Shown: one piece after another, positions 1 to 5,328 of the stretch
Layout: each line of letters starts with the position of its first letter
Position numbering within the stretch: position 1 is the first letter of the stretch
Assembly: GCA_020354595.1 (NCBI GenBank)
Contig: CP070650.1
Span: 411,745-420,281 of the forward strand
DNA length: 8,537 nt
Reading direction: 5' to 3'
Source: Myxococcales bacterium
GTDB taxonomy: Bacteria; Myxococcota_A; Polyangia; Polyangiales; Houyiibacteriaceae
Translations under genes and position numbers: made by a program
Notes under the pieces: generated by a model
The model's input: only the letters and a program-made list of their open reading frames with translations
Told to the model about the DNA's origin: nothing
The model's database searches: none

Positions 1-2
1 AC

Positions 3-67
3 ACTCAGCTCTCAGTTCCCAGAACTCAAAACTGAGCCACTCAGAGCGGAGACCTGAGAACTGAGTT
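3..67. repeat. Degenerate 7-bp repeat with nested inverted repeats
   Basis: From base 4 to 38 the sequence reads as five consecutive seven-base units related to CTCAGTT (CTCAGCT, CTCAGTT, CCCAGAA, CTCAAAA, CTGAGCC). Bases 54-67 hold two more units in inverted sense (CTGAGAA, CTGAGTT). Bases 3-15 pair with 54-66 at 12 of 13 positions. Inside that outer arm sit two small hairpins, 14-18 with 22-26 and 32-36 with 40-44, both with a CCA triloop. The element may continue left of the window. It ends about 14 bp before the first gene and could affect its expression, or be a dispersed repeat. Its function is unknown. Confidence 0.55.
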
Positions 68-80
68 AGCCTCGACCCAC

Positions 81-776
81 GTGGCTCCTGAACCCTCCAT
101 CGACGTCGTGATCCCCGCTCTCAACGAAGAGCGCGCCCTTCCCTTCGTCCTGCGCGACGTCCCTCGTCCCCCCGTTCGCCGCATCGTTGTCGCCGACAAT
201 GGTTCGACCGACGCCACCGCATCCGTTGCCATCGAGCACGGTGCCGAGGTCGTCCACGAGCCCGAGCGGGGATACGGCGCCGCGTGCCTCAAAGCCCTCG
301 CCCACCTGGCCTCCGATCCTCCCGAGGTCGTCGTTTTCCTCGACGGCGACTACAGCGATCACCCGGACGAGCTTCCTGATGTCGTCGATCCGATTCTCAC
401 CGGAGCGGCGGACCTCGTGATCGGGTCGCGGGCGACCGGAGCTCGCGAACGCGGCGCGCTCAGCCCTCAACAACAGGTCGGCAACGTGATTGCGAGCACC
501 GCGCTCCGTGCGCTCTACGGCGCCCACTACACCGATCTCGGCCCGTTTCGTGCGATCCGATGGGACACTCTTCAGGCGCTCCGGATGAAGGACCGAAACT
601 ACGGTTGGACCGTCGAGATGCAGATCAAGGCCGCCCAGCAGTGTGTCCCGTACCGCGAGGTTCCGGTCTCCTATCGGCGGCGCATCGGCGTCTCGAAGGT
701 GAGTGGCACGGTGCGCGGCTCGGTGAGCGCGGGCGCGAAGATTCTATGGCTGCTAGGCCGCTATGCATGGAGCTAG
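81..776 (+). CDS. GT2 family glycosyltransferase (polyprenyl-/dolichyl-phosphate sugar transferase type)
   Basis: This is a 231-residue GT-A fold glycosyltransferase. Visible landmarks are the N-terminal nucleotide-binding strand VIPALNEE (10-17), VVADNGSTDAT (36-46), the metal-binding FLDGDYSDHPDE (86-97, DxD at D88/D90), VIGSR (113-117), the acceptor-side DLGPFRAIR (152-160) and YGWTVEMQIKA (174-184). Together these match GT2 enzymes that move a sugar from a nucleotide sugar to a polyprenyl phosphate, at the inner face of the cytoplasmic membrane. No separate transmembrane anchor domain follows, so it is the short soluble or peripheral form. The start is GTG at 81: an in-frame TGA at 33 limits extension, and the family core begins at residue 6. 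There is no clear Shine-Dalgarno sequence. The next gene begins inside its last codons, implying co-transcription. The sugar and acceptor cannot be read from the sequence. Confidence 0.88.
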   Translation: MAPEPSIDVVIPALNEERALPFVLRDVPRPPVRRIVVADNGSTDATASVAIEHGAEVVHEPERGYGAACLKALAHLASDPPEVVVFLDGDYSDHPDELPDVVDPILTGAADLVIGSRATGARERGALSPQQQVGNVIASTALRALYGAHYTDLGPFRAIRWDTLQALRMKDRNYGWTVEMQIKAAQQCVPYREVPVSYRRRIGVSKVSGTVRGSVSAGAKILWLLGRYAWS

Positions 777-1471
777 CGCAGCTCGCCGTGTTCGTGCGAC
801 CGCCCGCGGAGGGCGCCGTCAAGACTCGCCTGCAGAGTCTCCTCGGAGCGAGCGGCGCCGCAGCGCTCTACGAAGCGTTCGTCGAAGACACCATCGCCTT
901 GTGCGATCGCGTCCGAGCCGCGGGGAGAGTGGACGTCGCGTTATGGGCCGACGGCCTCGAGCACGAACAGGTCACCCGATGGGGCCGCGCGCTCGCTGCC
1001 GTGCCCCGGTTGCAGCCCGACGGAGACTTGGGCGTTCGCATGGCCACCGCGTTTGACGAGGGCCTTTGCCGCTACGAGCGCGTCGTGATCATCGGAAGCG
1101 ACGCGCCAACGCTTCCGCTCGAGCTGATCGTGGCGGCCTTCAACGCGCTAGACCACGCGCCGCTGGTCTTGGGGCCCGCAAACGACGGGGGCTACTACGC
1201 GATCGGGGCGACTCATCCCACGCGACCGTGCTTCGATGGTGTTCGCTGGTCGACGCCCTATTCCCTTTCCGACACCCTTGTCGCCAACTCGGATCTCGAC
1301 GTCGCACTGCTGCCCCCGTGGTACGACATCGACGAGCCGGACGATCTCGACGTGCTCCGCGCGCACCTGTCCGTCAGCCCCAGAGCCGCGCCGGCGACTG
1401 CGCGTTGCCTCCGTAACCTCGCGCCCCGTTCAAAGATAGGGCTTCAGCAGTCGCGCCGTCCCGTCGCGTAG
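767..1471 (+). CDS. DUF2064 / TIGR04282-type glycosyltransferase (nucleotidyltransferase-like fold)
   Basis: The 234-residue product belongs to the DUF2064 (TIGR04282) family, which has a GT-A/MobA-like fold and often neighbours GT2 genes. Visible landmarks are RPPAEGAVKTRL near the N-terminus with the conserved KTRL (19-22), QPDGDLGVRM (83-92), VIIGSDAPTLP (107-117), LGPANDGGYYAIG (135-147) and WYDIDEPDDL (185-194). I chose ATG at 767 because the family begins with a strand like LAVFVRPP directly after it. An in-frame ATG at 746 would add seven residues. The start overlaps the upstream glycosyltransferase by 10 nt, suggesting translational coupling. The last 30 or so residues are Arg/Ala-rich and outside the family core, and the final 42 nt overlap the convergent phospholipase D gene. 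The exact substrate of the family is not established; a role in glycan or lipid-sugar synthesis with the upstream gene is inferred. Confidence 0.85.
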   Translation: MELAQLAVFVRPPAEGAVKTRLQSLLGASGAAALYEAFVEDTIALCDRVRAAGRVDVALWADGLEHEQVTRWGRALAAVPRLQPDGDLGVRMATAFDEGLCRYERVVIIGSDAPTLPLELIVAAFNALDHAPLVLGPANDGGYYAIGATHPTRPCFDGVRWSTPYSLSDTLVANSDLDVALLPPWYDIDEPDDLDVLRAHLSVSPRAAPATARCLRNLAPRSKIGLQQSRRPVA

Positions 1472-2899
1472 GTTCTCGATTAGCGAACGCTGGTCCAGCT
1501 CATCCACCGTCAGGAGCCGCGCGTCTCGGAGACGCACGCGCACGTGATCTTCGAGGCTTTTCGCGAGCTCGTCGTCGTAGCACTCGAGATTGAACTCGAA
1601 GTTAAGTCGCAGGCTACGAGGATCCCAGTTCGATGAGCCGATCGAGGCCCAATAGGAATCGACGACGAGAAGCTTCGAGTGATCGAATGGCGGCGGCGTC
1701 AGCCAAAGCCGCACGTTGCCCCGCAAGACCTGGCGGTAGTGCCCCCACATCGCCCAGCGGACCACCGGCAGATTGCCTACCTCGGGCACGATGATGTCGA
1801 CCTCGACCCCGCGTTGCGCCGCCAGGTGCAGCGCCTGCAGAAGCACTCGGTCGGGCAAAAAGTACGGCGTCATGATCCGAATCGAGCGCCTCGCCGCGGT
1901 AATCGCCGCCAGGAACACTCGCTCGAGGTCGTTGATCGTCCGATCCGGGCCGTCGACGATTCCACGCGCCAATACCTGTCCCCGCGGCTCGAGGTCCGGG
2001 AACCACGCCCCGCCGTGAAGCTTCTCACCGGTCGTGAATGCCCAATCGCTCGCGAAAGTTTCCTGCAATTGCGCGACCACAGGGCCGCAGACGCGGAAGT
2101 GAAGATCCTTGGTCGGATGCTTCGGATCCGAGGCCAGCACGCAGCCCTGCCGAATGTTGATCCCACCGGTAAACCCCACGCGGCCATCCACGACCATGAT
2201 CTTGCAGTGATTGCGCAGATTGAAATGCGTGAACGTGCGCGGGAGCAAGGCAGGAAGAAACTTGGCCACCGTCACACCGCGCTTTCGCAATACGCGATGA
2301 ATCCTCGGGCGCGCGTATCGGGTTCCGACTTCGTCGATCAAGACCCGCACTTCGACTCCGCGCTCGGTCGCTTCGCACAGAGCGTCCACGAACTCCGCGC
2401 CGACGCCCGTTGCTTCGAAGATGTAGCTCACAAACGAGATCGTTGCTCGCGCGCTTCGAATGTCGCTGAGCATGGCGGGATAAGCTTCGTCGCCGTCCAC
2501 GAGACGTTCGACGGAATTCCCGACCAGCAGAGGCCATCCCGTGACCTCGCCGACGACGCGAGCGTGCTCCACCAGCCGCGCTTCGCCGGCGCCGAGCTCC
2601 CGCTCCAGATCAGCCGGCGCACGCGGCGCGTCATCGAGCGGGACTCCGTATGGTGTTGCGCCCGCCTTCAGCACTTTGGCGCGACGCTCGATGCGGTTGA
2701 TGCCGAGAAAGACGTAGAGCACCGTGCCGACGAAAGGCACCAGCCAAATCAAGCCAACCCAGCCCGTCGCAGCGCGCGTGTCGCTCTTGTTCAGGATCAC
2801 GTGCGACGACGCCACAGCAGCGATGAGGAACTGGAGCACAACGCTGATGGCGCTCAGCTCGGGCGCAATGTCCCGCAGATACTCCCAGTCGACCGGCAT
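1430..2899 (-). CDS. Cardiolipin synthase-type phospholipase D family protein
   Basis: The 489-residue protein has the layout of bacterial cardiolipin synthase. Two N-terminal membrane helices (about 14-34 and 43-66) are joined by a short loop and followed by two phospholipase D domains. Both HKD motifs are intact: HCKIMVVD (H231, K233, D238) and HSKLLVVD (H407, K409, D414), each followed by its G(G/S)xN turn (GGIN 245-248, GSSN 421-424). The two histidines are expected to form the phosphatidyl-enzyme and complete transfer between two phosphatidylglycerols, giving cardiolipin and glycerol at the inner membrane. Length is typical of the family. ATG at 2899 is supported by the start of the first helix soon after it; the ribosome-binding site (AAGG) is weak. 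Gene names within the family (clsA/B/C) cannot be separated from sequence alone, so none is given. It is divergent from the regulator gene, with 77 bp between them. Confidence 0.92.
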   Translation of the reverse strand: MPVDWEYLRDIAPELSAISVVLQFLIAAVASSHVILNKSDTRAATGWVGLIWLVPFVGTVLYVFLGINRIERRAKVLKAGATPYGVPLDDAPRAPADLERELGAGEARLVEHARVVGEVTGWPLLVGNSVERLVDGDEAYPAMLSDIRSARATISFVSYIFEATGVGAEFVDALCEATERGVEVRVLIDEVGTRYARPRIHRVLRKRGVTVAKFLPALLPRTFTHFNLRNHCKIMVVDGRVGFTGGINIRQGCVLASDPKHPTKDLHFRVCGPVVAQLQETFASDWAFTTGEKLHGGAWFPDLEPRGQVLARGIVDGPDRTINDLERVFLAAITAARRSIRIMTPYFLPDRVLLQALHLAAQRGVEVDIIVPEVGNLPVVRWAMWGHYRQVLRGNVRLWLTPPPFDHSKLLVVDSYWASIGSSNWDPRSLRLNFEFNLECYDDELAKSLEDHVRVRLRDARLLTVDELDQRSLIENLRDGTARLLKPYL

Positions 2900-2976
2900 C
2901 GTGGCCTTGGGAAAAGAGTACGTCGTAACGGTCTGGCGGTCGACTGAACGGCGGGGTACATTGATCCAAGTGGGGC

Positions 2977-3603
2977 ATGCCGGATCAGTCTTTGGCTGAG
3001 AAGTTTGGGGTCAGTCTTCCCGGGGGCACGACGGTCTTTCGTCAGGGCGAGCCGGGAGGGTCCGTCTACGTGATTCGCGCGGGAAAGGTGCGCGTGCTCA
3101 AAGAGTCCAACGGTCGTCGCCGCATGGTGACGACGCTCGGTCCTGGGGACTTCTTCGGGGAGATGGCGGTGGTCACGGGGAGCCCGAGGTCGGCGACCGT
3201 CGAAGTGGTCGAAGACGCCGAGCTCTTGAAGGTCCCGGCCGGCAAGCTTCAGGAGATGGTGGCCGGCACCGGCGAGGTCGCGATTCGATTGATTCGTCAC
3301 CTCGCCGAACGCCTCGCGCATGCCAACCGCTTCATCGACTTGTTGCTCGAAGACGACGTCACGGCTCGCGTCATCTTGGCCATTCGAGAGATGAGCGACA
3401 AAGCCGAGGGCTCAGCCGCGCCGGACATCACGGATGCCGATCTGGCTCTTCAGCTCGGCGTCGGTAAGAACGACGTTCGGGTTGCCCTTCGCCGGCTCAC
3501 CCGTGTCGGCATCCTCGAAGTGTCGAGCGGTTTCGTTCTGGTGAAGGATCAAGAGCGCCTCGAGGAGTTCTTGGAATTCATTCGCAACTCGGGGAAATCC
3601 TGA
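2977..3603 (+). CDS. Crp/Fnr family regulator with cyclic-nucleotide-binding domain
   Basis: The 208-residue protein has a cyclic-nucleotide-binding beta-roll (about 15-95), a long dimerisation helix (about 98-138) and a C-terminal winged helix-turn-helix (about 150-190; DADLALQLGVGKNDVRVAL is the likely helix-turn-helix). The phosphate-binding cassette FGEMAVVTGSPRSATV (60-75) keeps the Glu (E62) and Arg (R71) that contact ribose and phosphate in cAMP/cGMP-binding proteins. It reads more like the eukaryotic protein kinase A regulatory-subunit cassette than that of E. coli CRP. There are no Fnr-type N-terminal cysteines, so oxygen sensing by an iron-sulfur cluster is unlikely. ATG at 2977 is preceded closely by AAGTGGGG; spacing is short and initiation may be weak. 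The stop TGA shares its last base with the ATG of the next gene. The target genes are unknown. Confidence 0.88.
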   Translation: MPDQSLAEKFGVSLPGGTTVFRQGEPGGSVYVIRAGKVRVLKESNGRRRMVTTLGPGDFFGEMAVVTGSPRSATVEVVEDAELLKVPAGKLQEMVAGTGEVAIRLIRHLAERLAHANRFIDLLLEDDVTARVILAIREMSDKAEGSAAPDITDADLALQLGVGKNDVRVALRRLTRVGILEVSSGFVLVKDQERLEEFLEFIRNSGKS

Positions 3604-4370
3604 TGCAGCTACGGATCCTCGGTTGCCATGGCGGCGAGACGCCCAAGCACCGCACCTCGAGCTTCCTCGTGGGCGATACGCTCGCTGTGGATGCGGGCGC
3701 GATTACGAGCGGCCTGTCGCTCCGGGAGCAAGAGGTGATTCGTTCGGTGTTGGTCAGTCACCCGCATATGGATCACGTTCGCGATCTCGCGACGCTCGCC
3801 GACAACCGATGTCAGCAAGGTGGCTCGACCCTGGACATCGTCGGGGTTCCCGCGACCATAGAAGCTCTGAAGCAGCACTTCTTCAACGACATCATTTGGC
3901 CCGACTTCACGAAGATCGATGCGAAAGACGGGCCCACCGTCCGTTTCGTCGAAGTGAATGCCGGCGAAGCAGCCAATGTCGATGGCTACGAAGTCACCCC
4001 TGTCATGGTCAATCACACGGTCGACACGTCCGCGTTCATCATTCGTCACGAAGGCAAGAGCATCGTGTACAGCGGAGACACCGGCCCGACCGACGAGCTT
4101 TGGGAATGGATCAATGCGCTCGATGATCTGCAAGCGCTGATGATGGAGGTGTCGTTCCCCAACGACGAAAGACGGCTCGCGCACGATTCACGCCACCTGA
4201 CGCCGGAAACGCTCGGCTCCGAGCTCGCAAAGCTCACGCAAAGTGAAGAGCTTCCTGTCCTTCTCTACCACATCAAGCCGACTTTCGAACAACGAGTGCT
4301 TCGCGAGCTTGCGGGTTTACGAGGACGAAACCTTCAGGTTTTGCAGCTCTACGAAGAATTCCTTCTCTGA
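3603..4370 (+). CDS. Metallo-beta-lactamase-fold hydrolase, class II cyclic-nucleotide phosphodiesterase type
   Basis: The 255-residue protein carries a complete metallo-beta-lactamase metal site: HPHMDH (H53, H55, D57, H58), H138 in VNHTV, D159 in YSGDTG and H223 in LYHIKP. This predicts a two-metal (usually zinc) hydrolase. The arrangement TSSFLVGDTLAVDAGA, SHPHMDH, SGDTGPTDELWE and MMEVSFPN resembles class II 3',5'-cyclic-nucleotide phosphodiesterases (yeast PDE1, Vibrio CpdP). There is no signal peptide, so it is probably cytoplasmic. Its ATG overlaps the stop of the regulator gene by one base, giving tight coupling. A phosphodiesterase next to a cyclic-nucleotide-responsive regulator suggests it removes the ligand that the regulator senses. 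The fold and metal site are clear; cyclic-nucleotide specificity is inferred from motif resemblance and context, and another phosphoester or ribonuclease Z-like substrate remains possible. Confidence 0.82.
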   Translation: MQLRILGCHGGETPKHRTSSFLVGDTLAVDAGAITSGLSLREQEVIRSVLVSHPHMDHVRDLATLADNRCQQGGSTLDIVGVPATIEALKQHFFNDIIWPDFTKIDAKDGPTVRFVEVNAGEAANVDGYEVTPVMVNHTVDTSAFIIRHEGKSIVYSGDTGPTDELWEWINALDDLQALMMEVSFPNDERRLAHDSRHLTPETLGSELAKLTQSEELPVLLYHIKPTFEQRVLRELAGLRGRNLQVLQLYEEFLL

Positions 4371-4384
4371 CTTCCGTTCTAGAC

Positions 4385-4413
4385 TTGGCGCGGTAGAACG
4401 TAGGCTGTATGTT
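4385..4413 (+). promoter_or_regulatory. Candidate sigma70 promoter for the intergenic RNA
   Basis: TTGGCG at 4385-4390 (4 of 6 to TTGACA) and TATGTT at 4408-4413 (4 of 6 to TATAAT) are separated by exactly 17 bases. The predicted start is around 4420, at the beginning of a hairpin-rich stretch and 15 bp past the end of the phosphodiesterase gene. There is no protein gene on this strand for over 900 bp downstream, so the promoter would serve a non-coding transcript. The call rests on pattern only. Confidence 0.4.
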
Positions 4414-4419
4414 CGAGGG

Positions 4420-4793
4420 GTGAGTGACGTTGCCCCAAAAAGGCTTCACCTTTTCGCGACGCCACAGTCGGCAACGTGGCTTACGTCGGGCGGCGGTTGG
4501 GCAGATTGCCCCGCGCTGGTGCGAACTCCGGCAAAGCAAAGCAGGAGACTCGCTGCCGTGACTCGGCCTGCGATGACCGCGGGTCTAACCACCAAGGAAC
4601 GCTCCGCGTGGTCTGGGCACGGTGCTCAGAGACCCGAGAGCGCCGGCATTGCCGGGGGAGGAATGTGCGTATGGACACAGTTTGTAGAATCGGACTCTCA
4701 CCGGAGGTGCGGGCGAGTTAGCCCATAGGCAACTCCCCCCTTGGTGGGAGTTCTGATCAACGAGGGCCGGCGTCCATCAGGACGCCGGCCTTT
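4420..4793 (+). ncRNA. Candidate structured non-coding RNA, about 375 nt, family not recognised
   Basis: This is the only gap over 300 bases, and I see no convincing protein gene in it. It has a promoter-like start, a strong terminator end and many local stems. AAAAGG/CCTTTT (4438-4443/4449-4454, loop CTTCA) is enclosed by ACGTTGCC/GGCAACGT (4427-4434/4470-4477). Others are GGGCA/TGCCC (4499-4503/4507-4511); a 10-bp stem GGTC+TGGGCA with TGCTCA+GACC (4610-4619/4623-4634, two-base bulge); CCGGC/GCCGG (4643-4647/4651-4655); CACC/GGTG (4699-4702/4706-4709); and AACTCCC/GGGAGTT (4731-4737/4746-4752). GGTGAG at 4419-4424 could also pair with CTCACC at 4697-4702 to close the molecule. I did not find the hallmarks of tmRNA, RNase P RNA or SRP RNA. 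The ends are approximate. Confidence 0.4.
4671..4721 (+). CDS. Possible 16-codon small ORF inside the RNA candidate
   Basis: ATG at 4671 is preceded by a good ribosome-binding site (GGGGGAGG, with GAGG ending 9 bases upstream), and the frame runs to TAG at 4719-4721. The encoded peptide begins MDTVCRIGLS and resembles nothing I know. It has no run of one amino acid that would mark an attenuation leader peptide, and the next gene downstream lies on the other strand. The purine-rich stretch may simply be part of RNA structure, so this is a weak call. Confidence 0.15.
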   Translation: MDTVCRIGLSPEVRAS

Positions 4794-4800
4794 GCTTTCT
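4765..4800 (+). terminator. Strong rho-independent terminator
   Basis: A perfect 11-bp G/C-rich stem, GGCCGGCGTCC (4765-4775) with GGACGCCGGCC (4780-4790), has a four-base loop ATCA and is followed by TTTGCTTTCT. The T-tract lies on the plus-strand side, so it ends plus-strand transcription from the RNA candidate or from read-through of the phosphodiesterase operon. It abuts the stop codon of the minus-strand ABA4-like gene, whose mRNA would carry the same hairpin at its 3' end but without a U-tract. Confidence 0.88.
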
Positions 4801-5246
4801 TACAAGGCTTCCGCCTCGTCGTACTCGAGGACGCGCTTGTTGAAGAATCGGATGAGCACGTAGAGCAACAGCCCAACCGGGCCGATCATCAGCGTCGCGA
4901 GCAGGCATGGAATGACCAACCAGTGCGGTACATCTCGCCGCTGCGCGTCACGTACCTCCCAAGCACCGACGAACAAGTCGAAAACCAACAGGTGAATCCA
5001 AGCCGCGACGACGATGTGGGGCGCGGAAAAGCCGACCATGACGCCATAGAGCGTTTGGAAATTCATGTCTTTTGGCGGGATCGCGTAACCGAAGAGCATG
5101 TAGGCGTAGATCGGTGTGAGCAGCAAAAGGACTACCGGAGCGTGCACGAGTCGCTGCGTCCAATTCCAACGCGGTGCGGCAACCAACAACAACCAGAACG
5201 GAATCACCGTGTAGTTGGCGGCTTTGAACAACATCTCGAGCGGCAT
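4800..5246 (-). CDS. ABA4-like (DUF4281) integral membrane protein
   Basis: The 148-residue protein has about four hydrophobic segments (about 5-24, 34-54, 64-90 and 107-131). It carries the family signature WIHLLVFDLFVGAWEVRD (83-100), including the conserved H85, D90 and D100, then GPVGLLLY (122-129). This matches the ABA4-like family, named after the plant chloroplast protein needed for neoxanthin synthesis and present in many bacteria with no firm function. A carotenoid-related role here is only an extrapolation, because no carotenoid genes are visible nearby. ATG at 5246 has AGGA about seven bases upstream. The gene is divergent from the copper monooxygenase gene, and its stop lies against the terminator hairpin of the convergent RNA candidate. 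Confidence 0.8.
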   Translation of the reverse strand: MPLEMLFKAANYTVIPFWLLLVAAPRWNWTQRLVHAPVVLLLLTPIYAYMLFGYAIPPKDMNFQTLYGVMVGFSAPHIVVAAWIHLLVFDLFVGAWEVRDAQRRDVPHWLVIPCLLATLMIGPVGLLLYVLIRFFNKRVLEYDEAEAL

Positions 5247-5266
5247 GGCCTAATCCTACTCAATCA

Positions 5267-5285
5267 GCGCGCAAGACTTGCGCGC
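5267..5285. promoter_or_regulatory. Perfect 19-bp palindrome in divergent intergenic region
   Basis: GCGCGCAAG (5267-5275) and CTTGCGCGC (5277-5285) are exact inverted repeats around one central A. The site lies between the divergent ABA4-like gene and the first monooxygenase lipoprotein. No T-tract follows on either strand, so a dimeric-regulator operator is more likely than a terminator. Its right half overlaps a possible -35 (TTGCGC, 5278-5283), with AATAAC 17 bases further on (5301-5306). That promoter assignment is weak. Confidence 0.45.
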
Positions 5286-5318
5286 AGCCCACGGCTCCCC
5301 AATAACTATCAGTCAATC

Positions 5319-5324
5319 GAGGAG
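5319..5324 (+). promoter_or_regulatory. Ribosome-binding site that fixes the start of the first lipoprotein
   Basis: GAGGAG lies four bases before ATG 5329 and supports that start over the in-frame TTG at 5278, which sits inside the palindrome and would put 17 polar residues before the signal peptide. The upstream GGCTCC (5293-5298) is complementary to GGAGCC (5321-5326), so a stem with a 22-base loop could partly hide the site. Confidence 0.65.
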
Positions 5325-5328
5325 CCCA

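Noticed and set aside
1679..2947. Long open frame (over 400 codons) on the plus strand opposite the phospholipase D gene
   Set aside because: It is a high-GC shadow of a gene with two intact HKD motifs; its own translation shows no recognisable family and is rich in Arg/His/Gln.
2900..2976. Promoters in the divergent region between the synthase and regulator genes
   Set aside because: TACATT at 2957-2962 is a fair -10, but no acceptable -35 lies at the right distance; nothing firm was found on the minus strand.
4515..4572. Cobalamin-riboswitch-like stretch (GGTGCGAACTCCGGC and GCTGCCGTGAC)
   Set aside because: The two pieces resemble parts of the riboswitch core, but the remaining boxes are not in order, and the next gene downstream on this strand is far away, beyond a terminator.
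4243..4728. 161-codon plus-strand frame running from the phosphodiesterase gene into the gap
   Set aside because: It starts inside the phosphodiesterase gene in another frame, has no ribosome-binding site or family resemblance, and crosses the hairpin-rich stretch.
4420..4793. Assignment of the intergenic RNA to tmRNA, RNase P RNA or SRP RNA
   Set aside because: There is no tRNA-like T-arm with a tag reading frame ending in LAA plus stop, no AGGAAAGTCC/ACAGAA pair of RNase P, and no GGAAGGAAGCAGCC-like SRP loop.
5278..5328. TTG start at 5278 for the first lipoprotein
   Set aside because: It would place 17 polar residues before the signal peptide and lies inside the palindrome, while ATG 5329 has a good ribosome-binding site.
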